From positions 5,457,001-5,521,000 of the forward strand of contig NC_134755.1 of assembly GCF_050436995.1 (NCBI RefSeq): 64,000 nt of DNA. Reading direction: 5' to 3'. Under the pieces are notes generated by a model. The model made no database searches. It saw only the letters and a list, made by a program, of their open reading frames with translations, and was not told the origin of the DNA. The position numbers and the translations under genes are program-made. This DNA comes from Anticarsia gemmatalis. Its lineage: Eukaryota > Arthropoda > Insecta > Lepidoptera > Erebidae. Below are positions 12,754 through 25,797 of the stretch, one piece after another (within the stretch, counting starts at the first letter, position 1; the number at the start of each line of letters is the position of its first letter).

Positions 12754-15700
12754 CAATGTTTGTTTATTTCAAGTAGCGCTTTAGCAAAACAATTGACAAT
12801 CTATTTTAAAACGTATTGACAGTACCTTGACGCATTGAACTAATTTCCATAATAAATTTATATATAAAAGCAATGGGTTAAGTGAATATTGTGTATGGTA
12901 TAAATAAAAGCAAAATAATATATCAGTGATCAACCCTACAGAAGCTCTAAACATTGAGACAGAAAATCGATTAACGCTATTTCAGAATTCAGTGTAATCA
13001 ACAAGCCAATGTAACATCAAACATTTCAACAAACCATATTACGTCTAAACTGGAATATTACATAAATTGTGAGACGGACGATAATTTGAATGAAGCGCGT
13101 CATTCAAGTGTCGGGCGAACACAGGTAGGCACTCTTCTCTATATAAATAATTAAAGCGAGTGTAGTCACGGTTAGGGTCCATACTGAGAGCGTATTGTCG
13201 TACTAATGGAAGCGATGTGTATTTTCCGCCTCTCATACAGAATAATTGCGGTGGATGCCTTATAGGTGGCAGGTATTGTGCCCAAAGGATATGGGGGTAT
13301 TCTGCGGTTCTAATTCAATTGTCCCACGTTGAAAGAGTTAACGAGGGACTCGCAGCTAAATAGCTAATGTGTGTAAAATATTTTGAGTAGTTTGAACTGA
13401 CGCTTTATTGTGGGGATAACGAAGGTCAAAATGGAAACGGTTGATTTAAATAATTTGTGTATAAGTCAATTAGAGAAAGGTCTTATTTGTTAGAAATAGT
13501 TATAGTGTGGAATATTATTGTGTTAGTACTTAACCTTACAAAGTTGCCACTCCAAGCTGAACTAACCGAGTTTTACGGCGTAAAATCTCTTTACACGGTG
13601 CAGTCGCACCAACCAGTATTTTATATTTTTATAACGGTACGAACGAAAGCCATTATTTTATAATTCAAAGAGATGCTTGTCTCAGCAACTTTATTAACCG
13701 GCTTAGAATATATTTCAAACCAATAGTGGGTGGTGAGACTGCTCTGTGCTGCCAGGGTGAATAAATAGGTAAAGGTAAAAAATATCGTTAAACGTTATTT
13801 CAGAGAAATGTTGCCATTTTAGAAAAATCGCTGGGCCATCAATATGGAGAGAAACACGTTCACGACTTGTGATTATTCAGCCTTTTTTTCTAACATGTAC
13901 AACTTTATTGGTTCGAAATTCGGCGTATTTTATTAATGTTCTGTATATTGTTTGGTCTTGAGACGTGACTAACATTGAAAATGGTTATCGTAAACCAATT
14001 ATTTGGAAAGACAATACAAAGTCATTGCAAAGACGTTCTAAATGTTCTAAAACTTAGTGTACACGCTGTGATGCGTATATCTTCGAATCATAACTTCGAG
14101 AAATTATTGTAAATACTGATATGTATTTAAAAAAAAATACTTGAAATTAATTGGGAAATGTTACTGTTAATACATATTTAAAGTATAATTTTGCCTTTTT
14201 CCATTTGGAAATGTAGGTTTAATAAACGGTCTCACGGAAAAATTCTGGGTGGTATTTATTTTAGTATCAAGTTAACTAAACCATGATATTTCCCAGCAAA
14301 ATAACATTTTCTAAACGCTTTCATTTACACGTGCTAATTGTTTGCTTCACTGTATTTTCGTGTTTCAACAAAGCATGTGTATTCAAGACATTATGAAATG
14401 CTCAAAGGCACATTGCATTGGGCACGTAACAAAAATATCTAAGTTGTGCAGTATTATTGCACTCACAAGTAAGCTTAAAGTGATATTGGCATGGCGCAAA
14501 TGTGCCGGCTCGTTATTAGTCTATCGCCTTCATGCCTCGTAGACTTTTACTCCAAGTGGTTCGTTCAAATAGGTGCAAAGACGCTTTTTACTTTTATAGT
14601 TTTGTTTTAGATGTTGATAGCTTTAAATAGATGACATTGTGTGATATTAACATCGTTATATTGAATGTTTAATGAAAGTACACGTAACTAACTAAACCAT
14701 TTATACTTATAAAAAGAATTGTATTCAAAATTAAATGAATGTTTATTATAGTGTTCCAACAATGATTTGTCTAACAGTACAGTCAAATTTATTAGAAACA
14801 GATATGAATGCACACCAAATGAAAAAACACTTTTCAAACCATTAACTCGCAGCTACCATGCATAAAACCTCCAAGTCTTTATGCCTTCCAAATTTTGACG
14901 TAGCATATACATTTTTTAAGCGACATGATCCTTCCAACACAATAAGTTTCCGTCTGTAACTCGGAGCGTGCCTTAGACGTGACAGCGAGTCAGATGAAAT
15001 CACTACATAAGAGCCACCCTGATGCTCACGAGGGGAACGTTGCATTCAAAATGAACCCCGCCATTTGTTGTTAAAATGCTCGCACAGTCAATCTCCACGA
15101 GGATACACAGAAATACGTGTTGTTTGAACACAAAAAATATTTCAATGCAATGACTTTTGTACAGAAATTTCGTGTGACAATTTTTTATTGTGTCAGATTT
15201 TTTTTGCTCGTAATCGAAACTCCACTGGAATGTTTTACAACTTCAATTCGTTTTAATAGTCAATTCACTGTTCCCTGTCCCACTATCAGGTCCGCTTTTA
15301 AAGTAATAACCCATTCTACAAACGTTCATCCCTTAAATCTCCCGCAAAAAACAAACAATAAACGATATAAAAACCACAAAGAGCGTAATCGAGCGACAAA
15401 AGTATTTTCCGATAGCGAAAGAAAATGGCCGCCGAAGATATTAGACGTTAAAACCCATGTTCGCAACGATTCGTACATTCTCATAATGTCTAAACAAAAG
15501 CCATCGAGACGATTCGAGCCATGAACAACTGGAACAAGGAGTTTAGCTGTTACGCGACGGACTTATCGAAAAACTTTCACCACTTTTCTAACTATGGCCA
15601 GTAATAAAATATTTTTCGAAACTCGAAACAACTGTGGCGGATCGTCATGGTTTGTTTAGTTGTAGGGTGGTAAAACTTTTTCTAGAAACTCGCTGCGACA

Positions 15701-18329
15701 ACGCTTGCGGTCACCTACTGTTAGTTCTACTAGAGTTGTGTGAATTTCTTAATGACCCGTATTAAATTCCCTACAGTAGAGGGAGCCATGCTTTTTTTCA
15801 TACCATACGTAATTCCTTAATGTGTTGGGTGTAAAGCCATTAGTATATATGTATTTAATTCGCTATTCCACTTTTTTATACTTGTAAGTCGATTAGACTT
15901 TTACTTATTGTATAAAAGTTCTATTAGTAGCGTTGTCATGCTAAAGTATACAAATAAGTATAAGGGTGCTGCAGTATAGAATTAGAAATGGAAGAAATTC
16001 TACCGCGATATAAGGTTTCAGTTCTATTGGTCTTACAAAACAACGTATACAATATCAAACTGAACGATTCAAAATGCTATCTTTAGTAACAAATTATTGT
16101 CTTTTTGGTTCCACTAATTCAGAGAAATTCCATCAAATGTTGACATTTACGAAGAAATACGAAACCCACGTACGGTTTTGAAACGAGTTTATTTGTACAA
16201 CTAAGTATACGACTTAGGCTTCATCGAGATCTACTTTAAGCAATTCGTACAAGTTAATGTAAGAAAACCTATTTAAATTTAAACACAATGTATTATTACT
16301 GGTTAGCCGAAATCTTAACGGTTCTAAAGTTTTGCCCGAGACGGCCTTAACTGGGTCGTTATGAATTTTAGTCATTAAAACTTTTAGTAAACCATGTTGC
16401 TCCCTAGAAATGCAGCGGTACAAAGTTTGCGTATTATGTGGACACTGAATTGATTCAGTTTGTAAGAATGATACTTAAGAAACGGTAGCGTAGAATAAGA
16501 TTGCATTTTAATTATCGATTAAGTTTAATTGTACTATCGATCAATTGTTTTTTGTATCAATTGGTTGAGGACACTATTAAATATACGGCATCTACGAAAA
16601 TCGGCTCAACGTTTTATGAATTCCACAAACAGACAGACAAATGCTTCTTTCAGCATTTATAACGCAGAACCATATCAAGTAGCATATCAATTTGGACGCC
16701 TGTACCGAACAGTGGATAAAAGTGGGCTTAGTAAACAGATAAATATCTACTTCTTCATTCAATCGTAATATCACGCCTTTTTCTCATAGGGGTAAACAGA
16801 GAACAAAGAATGCCATTTGATACGATCCTTACAAACCTACCCTGCCCCATTCACATTCATACATCTTATCATAGAGTACCGCCGGTTACAAGTACTACGA
16901 ACCTGATCTTTTCTCAAAACATCTACTTTTTCAGACCGACGTCTAATATACAAACATTACTTAAAGTTACCTAACAAAAAAATACGTCACCAAAATGCGT
17001 TAGAATCCTTCAGTTTCGTGCTAACATCACGTGTCAGGGTTTTAATCTGACGTGTACGTTACGTCATTCAACGGGAACATTGACGCGAGTTTTAAATAGA
17101 AGTACAGCCTGAAAGCATTGTATCACGTGAAAGCCTACTTTAAAAGGTTTGATTTAGATTTTTTCGACGTAAAAAGGAAATGATGTATGTTACAAAATAG
17201 GTCGTTGTTCGTGTTAAAAATTGTTATTGTAAATGAAAAGTTTATTATTGCAATTCTGAAAAACAGAATATTTTGAATTTTTTTAAGGAATACATATTTA
17301 TTATTCAGTTTTTGTTGGATACAAGGATTGAAACGACATAAATCATTATCTCTCTCTTTTTAGCTTTTTATCCCATACGGTGTCACGCTTGCTTGAATCG
17401 CGCTGAACTGGATTCCATACCGACTAATAATTAAAAAGAAAGTAGCCTTAAAAATATAATAAAAGAAACTGAGTCAATAAAAACGAAGCCAATTTCCAGC
17501 ATTTTCCATTCCTATATCAAAAAGGAAACTGCCATCGTACAGTAGTGTAAAAGAATCTGCAGCCATAAGCTCTAGCAGCGTACTTTAAAATGCCCAGTAT
17601 TGACATATAGCCCGTTGTGCTTTCACTAGAATGTTAAAAGCCTCCGGCGAAACCACTTTCTTGATGTTCCTTCTATTTCCACGGACCGAACGGGTAAGCT
17701 AATGTTTGTTCCGACAGGCAGCAGCCGCGATCGGGATTGAAAGTCGACAGATAAATGGAACTTTTCGGTTCTTTATTAGCTTGATGTAGTAGAGAATTAT
17801 CTGCACCACGAAATACTTAGTACAGATTAGTTTATTGCGTATTTTGTACATCTAAATGTGTTTTTAAGAAGTATTATACCAATAAGATTAAGACAAATTA
17901 TACTGTAGTAATCCAGGCAGTAAAGAATTACCGTCAATAGATTTATTTTTGAATCATTTATAATTTTGTTGGCCTAACCATGTCGTTATTAGCTTCAACT
18001 TTTATTTAACCTGTAAAACTATAGGCCTAAAACAAACGAGACAATTACGTAGAACTATTTTAAAATACTAATTAATTATGAGAAACATATATAAAATTCT
18101 ATTTAATGTACCTCAAAACGTTCTGAGAAGTAATTAATTTAGACGCGTCTAGACGATTAATTACTGACTTCAAGAGTTTTTCGATCAATTTATTACTTTT
18201 CTAGGAATCTATTCGTACTATTGATGAAATCAGTGCTAAGGTATGAGCATATGACTTTCTGCTTCTAATTATTGATAGCATTCGACTGTACTTGTCAAGA
18301 GAGCAATACCTTTCGTTGACAGCAGCGCA
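12754..18329. other. Non-coding stretch, no gene seen
   Basis: No recognised gene. The longest frame, 15117-15524 (+, 135 codons), is lysine- and phenylalanine-rich, contains no known motif and reads through ordinary AT-rich DNA. A CpG-richer patch lies at about 15380-15530. The 79-codon (+) and 60-codon (-) frames near 16529-16774 overlap each other and look fortuitous. Confidence 0.6.
18130..18164. promoter_or_regulatory. Homeodomain-type dyad around AGACGCGTCTAGACG
   Basis: GTAATTAAT at 18130-18138 is mirrored by ATTAATTAC at 18156-18164. Between them lie two overlapping palindromes, AGACGCGTCT and GTCTAGAC. TAATTA is the classic homeodomain core, so a paired homeodomain site flanking a central symmetric element is a reasonable reading. 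Function is inferred from motif shape only. Confidence 0.35.
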
Positions 18330-18455
18330 CAACTCAACGGTCGGAACTGTCAAGTATCGATAGTTTGACATTTAAAATGTAATGCCAAAATAGTTCCTAT
18401 GGAGCCCGATAGTGGCGCTGTTTAGATTTTTGTGCAAAATATCTGATAAAATATT
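18330..18455 (+). mobile_element. Degenerate copy of the 12.6-kb TIR element
   Basis: The run from GTTTGACATTTAAAATGTAA through CCAAAATAGTTCCTAT to GTGGCGCTGTTTAGATTTTT matches the core of the element at 12575-12753 in the same orientation. The terminal inverted repeats are poorly preserved, so the copy is either truncated or older. It is non-coding. Confidence 0.65.
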
Positions 18456-19169
18456 AATGAGGTTGAAAAGGACATTGAGTTTTTAAAACACAGTATAAAT
18501 AACTTTATTATGTGGAAAATGCAGTGAACATTACAAATTATAATTTAATGACATATTTTAAAATAAGCCTTTTCATTTTACCTCCATTTCGATATTCGTC
18601 TTTCTTCTTTACACAAGTTGACGGCTCAACAAACAAAATATATTCAGGCTTGTTTTCTCATGGATTACCCACATTGACAGCCTCTTTGTGTGCTTTACTT
18701 ACTTTGCTCAAGAACATTGTCCTTGTATGTACACGAATATTTGGTAAAATGCACGAAATAATATCGGTTTGTATGTTTTATTGCAATGGAAATGTGTCAT
18801 AAAATTGGTTATTTCGAGCATTGATTGACACAAGCAAGAAATGCAAATATTGACTACAACTACAATTTGTCAACAAATTGAATGAATGGATGAAAAGCTT
18901 GTAAAATAAATAATTAACGTTACTCGCACAATGGTCTCGAATTGTCAACAATCCAGAAAAATAATTACTTTAATATAGCAGCTATTTTTAACTACGCTTA
19001 CAATGCCCATGCTGATGTTGATACGAGGTGAATTGGAGAATAATGTATTCTCTTGTTATTTTATTTAATAGTCATGCAATGCAAAATTAAACATGTTCCC
19101 AAATACAGACTTACGCTGCTAGCAAATTAAACTCTGCTAGGAAATTGGAAGCTCCAGCATCTAAATAAA

Positions 19170-19400
19170 CACTAAATACGGAATGCGCAACTTCCTAATT
19201 AATATTAGTTAACGACTAGCAAATATGTCCCAAAATTTTGGGCGCGGCGTCAATACGCGCCATACATCATTCTGTCTCTAAGAGCAGAAGATTGATGGCT
19301 CCGACTTACTAATTGAAGTTCATTAACGACTATAATTAATAAACCATGGCAAAAACACTAATTACGCACCTTTGAAAGTGGCGGCGATTAATAACCTAAC
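19170..19400. promoter_or_regulatory. TAAT-rich block with a perfect palindrome; possible enhancer
   Basis: The block holds many TAATTA, TTAATA and TAATTG cores, a perfect 14-bp palindrome CCCAAAATTTTGGG at 19229-19242, and a GGCGCG/CGCGCC inverted pair immediately after it. Mixed GC islands and homeodomain cores within AT-rich DNA are what conserved developmental non-coding elements often look like. Without cross-species alignment this is only a suggestion. Confidence 0.3.
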
Positions 19401-22400
19401 GAAACTAAATGGTAACGAGCCAACTTGTAAACTTGAACCTTTAAACTGTTATTATTTTGAATATAGACGGTATTTAGTAGGTTAAAATTAATTGATATTG
19501 AATCTCTTTATGATAGCAATTGATCAAAGGAAAATTTAAGGTTATTATTAATTTTGCTTTAAAAATAAACATATACACTTTATTTAGTGTTTTAATTTAA
19601 TAACATTGATAAACGAATTAAGCAACAGCGCTGTAAATATCCCAAAATAACAAGATGCAAAAAATATTTCGTTTATCCTCTAACCATTTCAAAGACATAA
19701 TTAGCGCATTTACAACCCCGTTTCTGTAAGGATAACAAAGTGAGGTGAAAAACCAGAATCTGACAGAAGCAGATTACAAAAAGTAATCCCGCAAAAGGAA
19801 AGATTTGGAAGCTTAAAGATCCTTTGTCAAAATATGGGACAGAAAAATCTGCACGAAATCCGTTTTATAATATTTGTTATTCGTAAAATTAACATAATAA
19901 CGTATTAGAATGGTAAAATGGTTGAGAATTTGTTTTACATGAATCCCAGACTGTGAGAAAATGAAAAAATGTAGGCTTTAAAGTTGTAAATGTTTATTGC
20001 TTAAAAACGTTCACGTAACGTTGGCGCAGGCTTAACGTTTCGTCATGGTTCTTTTGCCTTATCCACTACAGCGATCACTAAACAGTTTAGCAGTTTATAG
20101 CCTCTCCTTATAAGGGCCGGGTCTTATACATTAATACGTTAGCAAATAGGAAGCGGATTTTCAGTTAAGAAAAACTAACGTTACCTCTCCTTATGTAGCC
20201 CAGGTACTCATACATGGAACTTAATTAAATAGTGTGTTGGTTTCCTTGGATATTCCCAATGTAGTTTATTTTATTACACACCCGCCGTGGGTTCTCATAT
20301 TCAAATTTAATAACTTGGCTCAAATTAAGGTCTCGCACGCCCTTCCTTGTTAAGGTTAATAAGGTGCGTGTTGTTAGTGTAAGTTTGAGCCCACTGACGT
20401 AACATAAATGCTGAGTACGAGGCTACGTTCTACGTTCTACATACAGCTTCACGTATACAAAGTAACATTAGAATACAAAGAGCCAAGGTTTTATCTCAGC
20501 TTAGAAGAATGCCAGCTCAGAATAATATTCCCGCATATGGCATTTGGAATTTTCAAGCTAAAACCTCCTGTTTGTGAGTGAAATAGCAGCATGCAATATT
20601 GGATTTTAAAACTCATACGTATAAAAATTCTGTAGCGTCGACGCAGTGATATCTATCGTGAGCCTGAAATACTTGTTCGGCGTGTATTGCACTTGTGAGG
20701 ATGTAAGTTTTCAGCATTGATATTTCATATTATAATGTTATGAGCTTGTATCTACATAATACTTAAAGTAAGTCTATATTCACGACTTCATCTGAATATT
20801 TGTGGATAAATTGTGGGAGAATATTCGCGGATTGTCGCCAAAACGGGAGTGGTTTGTATGTGTGTGTTTTTTTACATTTCGCAGAGCTCAGTTTTTATTT
20901 AACCCATAGCTGAATGCGCGCAATACAAAGGCGTGTCAACGTAGCCGCGTACGAACGATACCGATGATGTGGGCTTATCTGGAAGTGGCATTGGCGGGCC
21001 GCTTTTGTTGATGTTCATTATTTAGCTAATCGTTGAAATGATCGAGGGTTCTTGTTATTGTGTAGCACAAAATCAGTGTTGTGTTCGTCTGAGGAGTTTG
21101 CATAAAATATGTTTTGTATATATCGCTTTTGTGTTTGTAATGATGCAATAGCAAACGTTTCTGGTTATGTTTTTGGTTTTAAAAGTTTTTCTATGTATCA
21201 ATTAAATATATTCCACGAAGAATAAGACTTGAGTCTGCGTCAATTTTGAGTTTGTTACCCTTATTTAATTTTCACTTTGAAGTTCAAAAGTTATCAGGGA
21301 CTTAATTAGGCAGGTAAATACTCAAGACAACTTTCACTTACAGCAGAGCCTCCCTTACAAAGTACATACACGTATTCAACTTTTCAACGCGTTATTTGCT
21401 TTGTTCCCTACATTGGTTGACATTTTAAAGTTCCTCCGTCTCCCCTTGTGATGTAAATTGTAAAGATACTGGAACCACGTAGCCTGGAGGGTCATAAACT
21501 TTGGCAAATTTCGTACCGACTCAGTGTCGAGGGACCTGAAGTTCCAAACTGACAACCTTAGTAGAATACGAGGTACCTTGTCTAAGTAAACTGTACATTA
21601 TAGTTTTTGTAAGGTGGCTAGGTAATTTAAACTTTCCTCAATTTACAGCTTTCCGAAGTTCGGTGTGCATAGCTCGCTTTAAATTCTAAGCATTCTCCAC
21701 GTTCACCTTATAATTTAAAACGACACAGCTAAAACACGTTTTGTGTTTCACCAAATGTCGTACGTGAAATGAAGCCGCGAAGCGCAACGACAAATCTCAG
21801 GAGACGGTAATACATTAAAGTATCACGTTAACCATTTATAAAATTTACGCTAACATTCTTCTCCCTGGAGCGCACTGCAACACCTTTGCACTCGGCGAAA
21901 TCATTTAATGAAACTTTCCTTCCAGCGGTGGCATTTCCAGCACATTTTTTATGTACATAGGCACGTATAAGTATGTATGGTGTAATCATGGTTTCATCAA
22001 AAGAGCGGCACACACTGGCGCACGCTCCGCAGCCATCAGAGCTCGTCACGACGGCATTCATTCGGCTCCGTTGATGGTGGTCGCAATTATGTCATGCTAT
22101 GAATGTACACATACTCTCACTACTGTATTTAGCTTTTCACGTTCGCATAAAAGCTTGTTTTGTTTCGTAATGATTTCCCTTTTTTGCTGTCAAAACTCGA
22201 GTATCACGTTTCGCGGCTATTTGTCAGGGAAATTGTCTTTCTGAAGGGTATATCAAGTACGCCGTTGTGCTCACGACCGCGAAATGTTTTTGAATTTTAA
22301 TATCACGTATTCTTGCAATATATAAAATGTTCTTGGAGATTCATAAAATAGTTTGACTGTGGAATCTTGTGACATAAACAGGATCAAAATGAAATATTTG

Positions 22401-22651
22401 ATTTTCAAACTACAGTACAGTTTTCAGTTTGATAATGCGTCTCCAACGCTTCAAAAGATTAGCCATTTATCCTATTGTTCTTATTCGGTGTTTCAAAATA
22501 AAAACTCACGTAAAGTGATAATATAAAATAACATTTCTTTTACGTAATTTATAAATACCTACCCTCTTACTTTGTAACAGATCCACTTAGTAGATAATTT
22601 GCAGACATTTTAGAAGCAATGAAATACGAGCCTTGCTACATGAAACTTCTC

Positions 22652-22673
22652 ATTCAATTAACACTAATTGAAT
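22652..22673. promoter_or_regulatory. Inverted pair ATTCAATTA-ACAC-TAATTGAAT
   Basis: A perfect 9-bp inverted repeat with a 4-bp spacer. Each arm contains the homeodomain-type core CAATTA/TAATTG, so the site would suit a homeodomain dimer. A chance occurrence in AT-rich DNA is also possible. Confidence 0.3.
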
Positions 22674-24628
22674 TTGATATAATTAAGCGTGAAATTCGAA
22701 ACGATGGAATTTAATTACGGATGCTACTAATAAAATTTACTACAACTATTTATGTAAAATTAGGTAGGTTAGTACTATTTATATAATATCCATAAAATAA
22801 CGTCTTGTTGTCTGGGTAGGCAGAGTCTGAAGAGCGCCATTAACTACGATTTTGGCCAATTTCTTTTTTGCTTCTCCCACAAATATACATATGCCTACCA
22901 CCTTCGACTTAAGATGAATGCAACCATTATTTTAGAAAAAAATCTTTGTTTCATGTTATGGTTTATAATAGCGTTTTTTGTTATTCCATTTTTTTTCTTT
23001 GGATGTATTCTGTTGTACATTATAATTTAAGTTTTTGTTCTTTATATTTAAGTGTTTTGCGATCACTAAGTTGTAGACACTTCGTGTGCGTTGTTTGTAA
23101 GGCACTCAAGACGTAAAATTTTTTATTCATAGATTTTTTTTAATAATCGTACCATTTCGTGTATAATCAAATCTGAGCTTCATCAGTAAATCAAGCCAAA
23201 CAAAACTTCACCAGTGATTTATAAAGAAAACTACGAACTCAGCTTGAAGATAAATGAGAACGAATACTAAAGTAATGTCAAGTTACTTAAGCCTTACTTA
23301 CCAACAACTCGTAAACCCTTCACTAATTTGGTTCGAGACTCGTGTGGAATATAAAACAGCTGTTAACACTATTTGTTTTTCCTAATCGGAAGTAAAATAG
23401 TACCGTACTTTGTTGATGCTGCAGACTTTTACGTGAATTAAGATGCGGTAGATTGTGATCGATTTTACGAACGCCTTTTGCATTACGTAGTTTTTAACCT
23501 ACTTTATAAGAAGAGGATTTCTTGTCAGCTAGTAAAAGCTTTTTTTAACATTAAACTATGTCTCTAATCTGACTGTTACTATTAGCTTGCTTTATTTTAC
23601 TACTGAAACGCAAGGGCCTTTTTTCATGATCTCAATTTTTCACGACCATTTCTTCCATGGCCGTTGTTCTGAATTGCTTAGCTCATTCTGCTATCGTTTC
23701 AAAGTCTGAGTATCGTTTCAAAGCTGCACCCCTTGAGTACTTTGGGATTTCAAGTAGTGATGATTTAGCCTAATAATTGCCCGTTTAATATAATTGCATA
23801 CTTGTAGTTATCAGCATCGTAGCAGTTTTGTAAGTAGCGTCGTCATTCACAATTTTCTCCTTCTTTATGCCTCGGACAGTACGTGTGGCGCTTTGGTTGC
23901 ATCACAGTCCCCAAGCCACTTACACGTCTTGTGCATCGTTTGTTTTCCATCCCCTCATGGAATAAAATATTTGTGTGTATAGTTATTTGAGATCTACAAG
24001 GATTGCCATTGTCTTTATGATTTGGGTATCTCCATTCATACGACGTAAGATTAACGAGTATAAATTGTGCCATGGTACAAAATGTACGATGCAATAAATG
24101 CGGTTTGAAAGATTATAATTATTTCCAGTCTAGACTTGACTGAGCGGATCTTAATATTATAATCCAACGGGTCTTATACGCAATTGAAAATTTAAAGGTT
24201 AGGTTATCTTATTGCTCAAAAAGACAAAGAGTAAATTTTGTATAGGTACAAACCTAATAAGTACCGTATTTTCTTGAATTCTGTATCTTCAATACCCTGA
24301 AGGTATCCAACCGTTTTATTATTCTGATGGCACTTGATTATGCAAGTTCGAGATACTTGTTGGTTACGATTGAGTTAGTTGTTCGTTGTTATGATCAGAA
24401 ACTTAAACTGTTTGGTAAATAACTACTGTTAGGTTCGAATAGCTTATTGAATGTTATAAGATAGATAGCCATAATTTGTGCTAAAATGATAAATTTAAAG
24501 CAAGTTACGTTTATCTGCTATACTGCTAGCTAGACTATATTGCTAAACTAGATGCTTTAAGGGCAATAAAAGGCATCTAAAGGAAATACATACATGGACA
24601 GATTTTTGAGAGATATAGAGGTACATCT

Positions 24629-24648
24629 GGGGGCACGGAAGTGCCCCC
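24629..24648. other. Perfect 8-bp GC hairpin with GGAA loop
   Basis: GGGGGCAC (24629-24636), GGAA, GTGCCCCC (24641-24648). The stem is perfect and nearly pure G/C in AT-rich surroundings. If transcribed, the loop would be a GNRA tetraloop. It lies inside the composite repeat, so it is probably an element structure, for example a terminal hairpin, rather than host regulation. Confidence 0.6.
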
Positions 24649-24864
24649 GCAAGTCGAGCAAAAAAAAGCGGCACGGCCGTACCATCCTTTTCTCGAAGCA
24701 ATTCGGGCTATTTTCGACCCCCCTATAATGTCGTTGTGGATAAAACAAGAAGCCTGAATTTTCAGCAACTAATTATTCATTGTATAAACACGGTATATTT
24801 AAAATTTCAGTCAATTTGAACCAGTAGTTTAAGAATGACAACTTGTTAAAATTTTGAATTTTGT

Positions 24865-24897
24865 CACTCACTGATTCACTGACTCACTGACTCACCG
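24865..24897. repeat. (CTCACTGA)n microsatellite
   Basis: About four imperfect units of the octamer, with one unit carrying ATT in place of ACT. It forms part of the surrounding repeat island. Confidence 0.75.
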
Positions 24898-25025
24898 ATC
24901 ATCAAAAGTCTAAGGTACTTCTAGCAGACTTAGAAGCTTCAAATTTAGAATACAAATAGGGTTTAGCGTCTTAATCATGGGAAAAATTCAATATTTTCTA
25001 ATTTCAGTCCAGTTTTCTAAATACA

Positions 25026-25092
25026 CTAACTGCAACATTAACTTTGTAATCCCATATAAATGTATAAGATTACAAGATTACATTTGCAGTTA
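25026..25092. repeat. Nested inverted repeat
   Basis: The outer arms TAACTGCAA (near 25027) and TTGCAGTTA (25084-25092) pair perfectly. The inner arms TTGTAATC and GATTACAA (about 25044-25051 and 25068-25075) pair as well, giving a two-stage stem. It lies between the GC-rich repeat segment and the large foldback and may mark the end of one nested element. Confidence 0.6.
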
Positions 25093-25299
25093 AGAATAAT
25101 TACTACTGTAGAAAATAATAAATAATAGGTGTAGATAGGTACATACTATACGAGGCATAACGGGAGGGGATATAGGGTGGGTAAGGGTGTTTAGCCCATG
25201 AAAAAGAAAAACATTCCCATAGGAAAATATGTTGAATTATAAGAAAAAACGTCTTTCCATACAAATTGGACTTATGTTCGTTCTACAAAAAGAAGTGAG

Positions 25300-25797
25300 A
25301 TGCCACCAAAAACATTCTGTAAAAACCTCAAGTCTCGCAGCTCAGTCTTTCTGGCGTAAAAAGTGGTGAGATCTATATAATACCAAGTCGATTAATCTAT
25401 TTCGTCTCTACTTAAAGGACCTTCTGTCTTAAGTTATTACATAAGTTATTATCATGCCAATATTAAAAATATTTTACGTTTAAAACAAATAGATCGACTT
25501 GGTCATCGCATGAAAACACAAATTCGCCATAAAAATTTCAGGAGCATTAACTACTTGTCGTGCTGTGTAGTGTAATACATACAAATCATGCGATGGCCAG
25601 GGCGGTCTATTTTTTAAACGTAAAATATTTTTAATATTGGCATGATAATAACTTATGTAATAACTTAAGACAGAAGGCCCTTTAAGTAGAGACGAAATAG
25701 ATTAATCGACTTGGTATTATATAGATCTCACCACTTTTTACGCCAGAAAGACTGAGCTGCGAGACTTGAGGTTTTTACAGAATGTTTTTGGTGGCAT
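25300..25797. mobile_element. Large foldback (near-perfect inverted repeat, about 500 bp)
   Basis: The left arm 25300-25513 and right arm 25586-25797 are reverse complements over about 210 bp with only a handful of differences: A/G near 25430, one extra C near 25485, and a cluster of substitutions near the loop. The outer ends are ATGCCACCAAAAACATTCTG and its complement. The loop is about 72 bp and non-coding. The structure fits a foldback or MITE-type element. I recall the motif GGCGTAAAAAGTGGTGAGAT from lepidopteran repeats. Any read-through transcript would form a long hairpin, a possible small-RNA source. No target-site duplication was found. Confidence 0.85.

Larger units (their letters stand above)
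18456..24556. other. Non-coding stretch with possible regulatory blocks
   Basis: No gene was recognised. The frames at 18512-18802 (+, 96 codons) and the overlapping pair 21828-22061 (-) and 21951-22244 (+) have no known domain. CpG-richer patches lie at about 20630-21030 and 21820-22260. Short dyads at 19229-19242 and 22652-22673 are listed separately. Confidence 0.6.
24557..25180. repeat. Composite interspersed-repeat island
   Basis: It contains a GC-rich segment at 24620-24725 (GGGGGCAC hairpin, GCGGCACGGCCGTACCATCC, CGGGCTATTTTCGACCCCC) and then a (CTCACTGA)n run at 24865-24897. A unique-looking arm with a nested inverted repeat (25026-25092) follows, and the island ends near TACGAGGCATAACGGGAGGG. 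I recall the GC-rich segment and the CTCACTGA run as parts of common lepidopteran repeats. The two overlapping 63-codon minus frames at 24557-24768 are artefacts of this repeat. Confidence 0.6.

Noticed and set aside
15117..15524. 135-codon forward frame
   Set aside because: No recognisable domain, composition as expected from AT-rich DNA, no supporting splice or start context.
21828..22244. Overlapping antisense frames of 77 and 97 codons
   Set aside because: Neither has a recognised domain. The CpG-richer composition opens both strands by chance, although the patch may be conserved non-coding DNA.
22815..22899. Inverted pair GGTAGGCA/TGCCTACC
   Set aside because: Arms of only 8 bp spaced about 70 bp apart; not enough to call an element.
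24557..24768. Two overlapping 63-codon reverse frames
   Set aside because: Both fall within the composite repeat; no domain.
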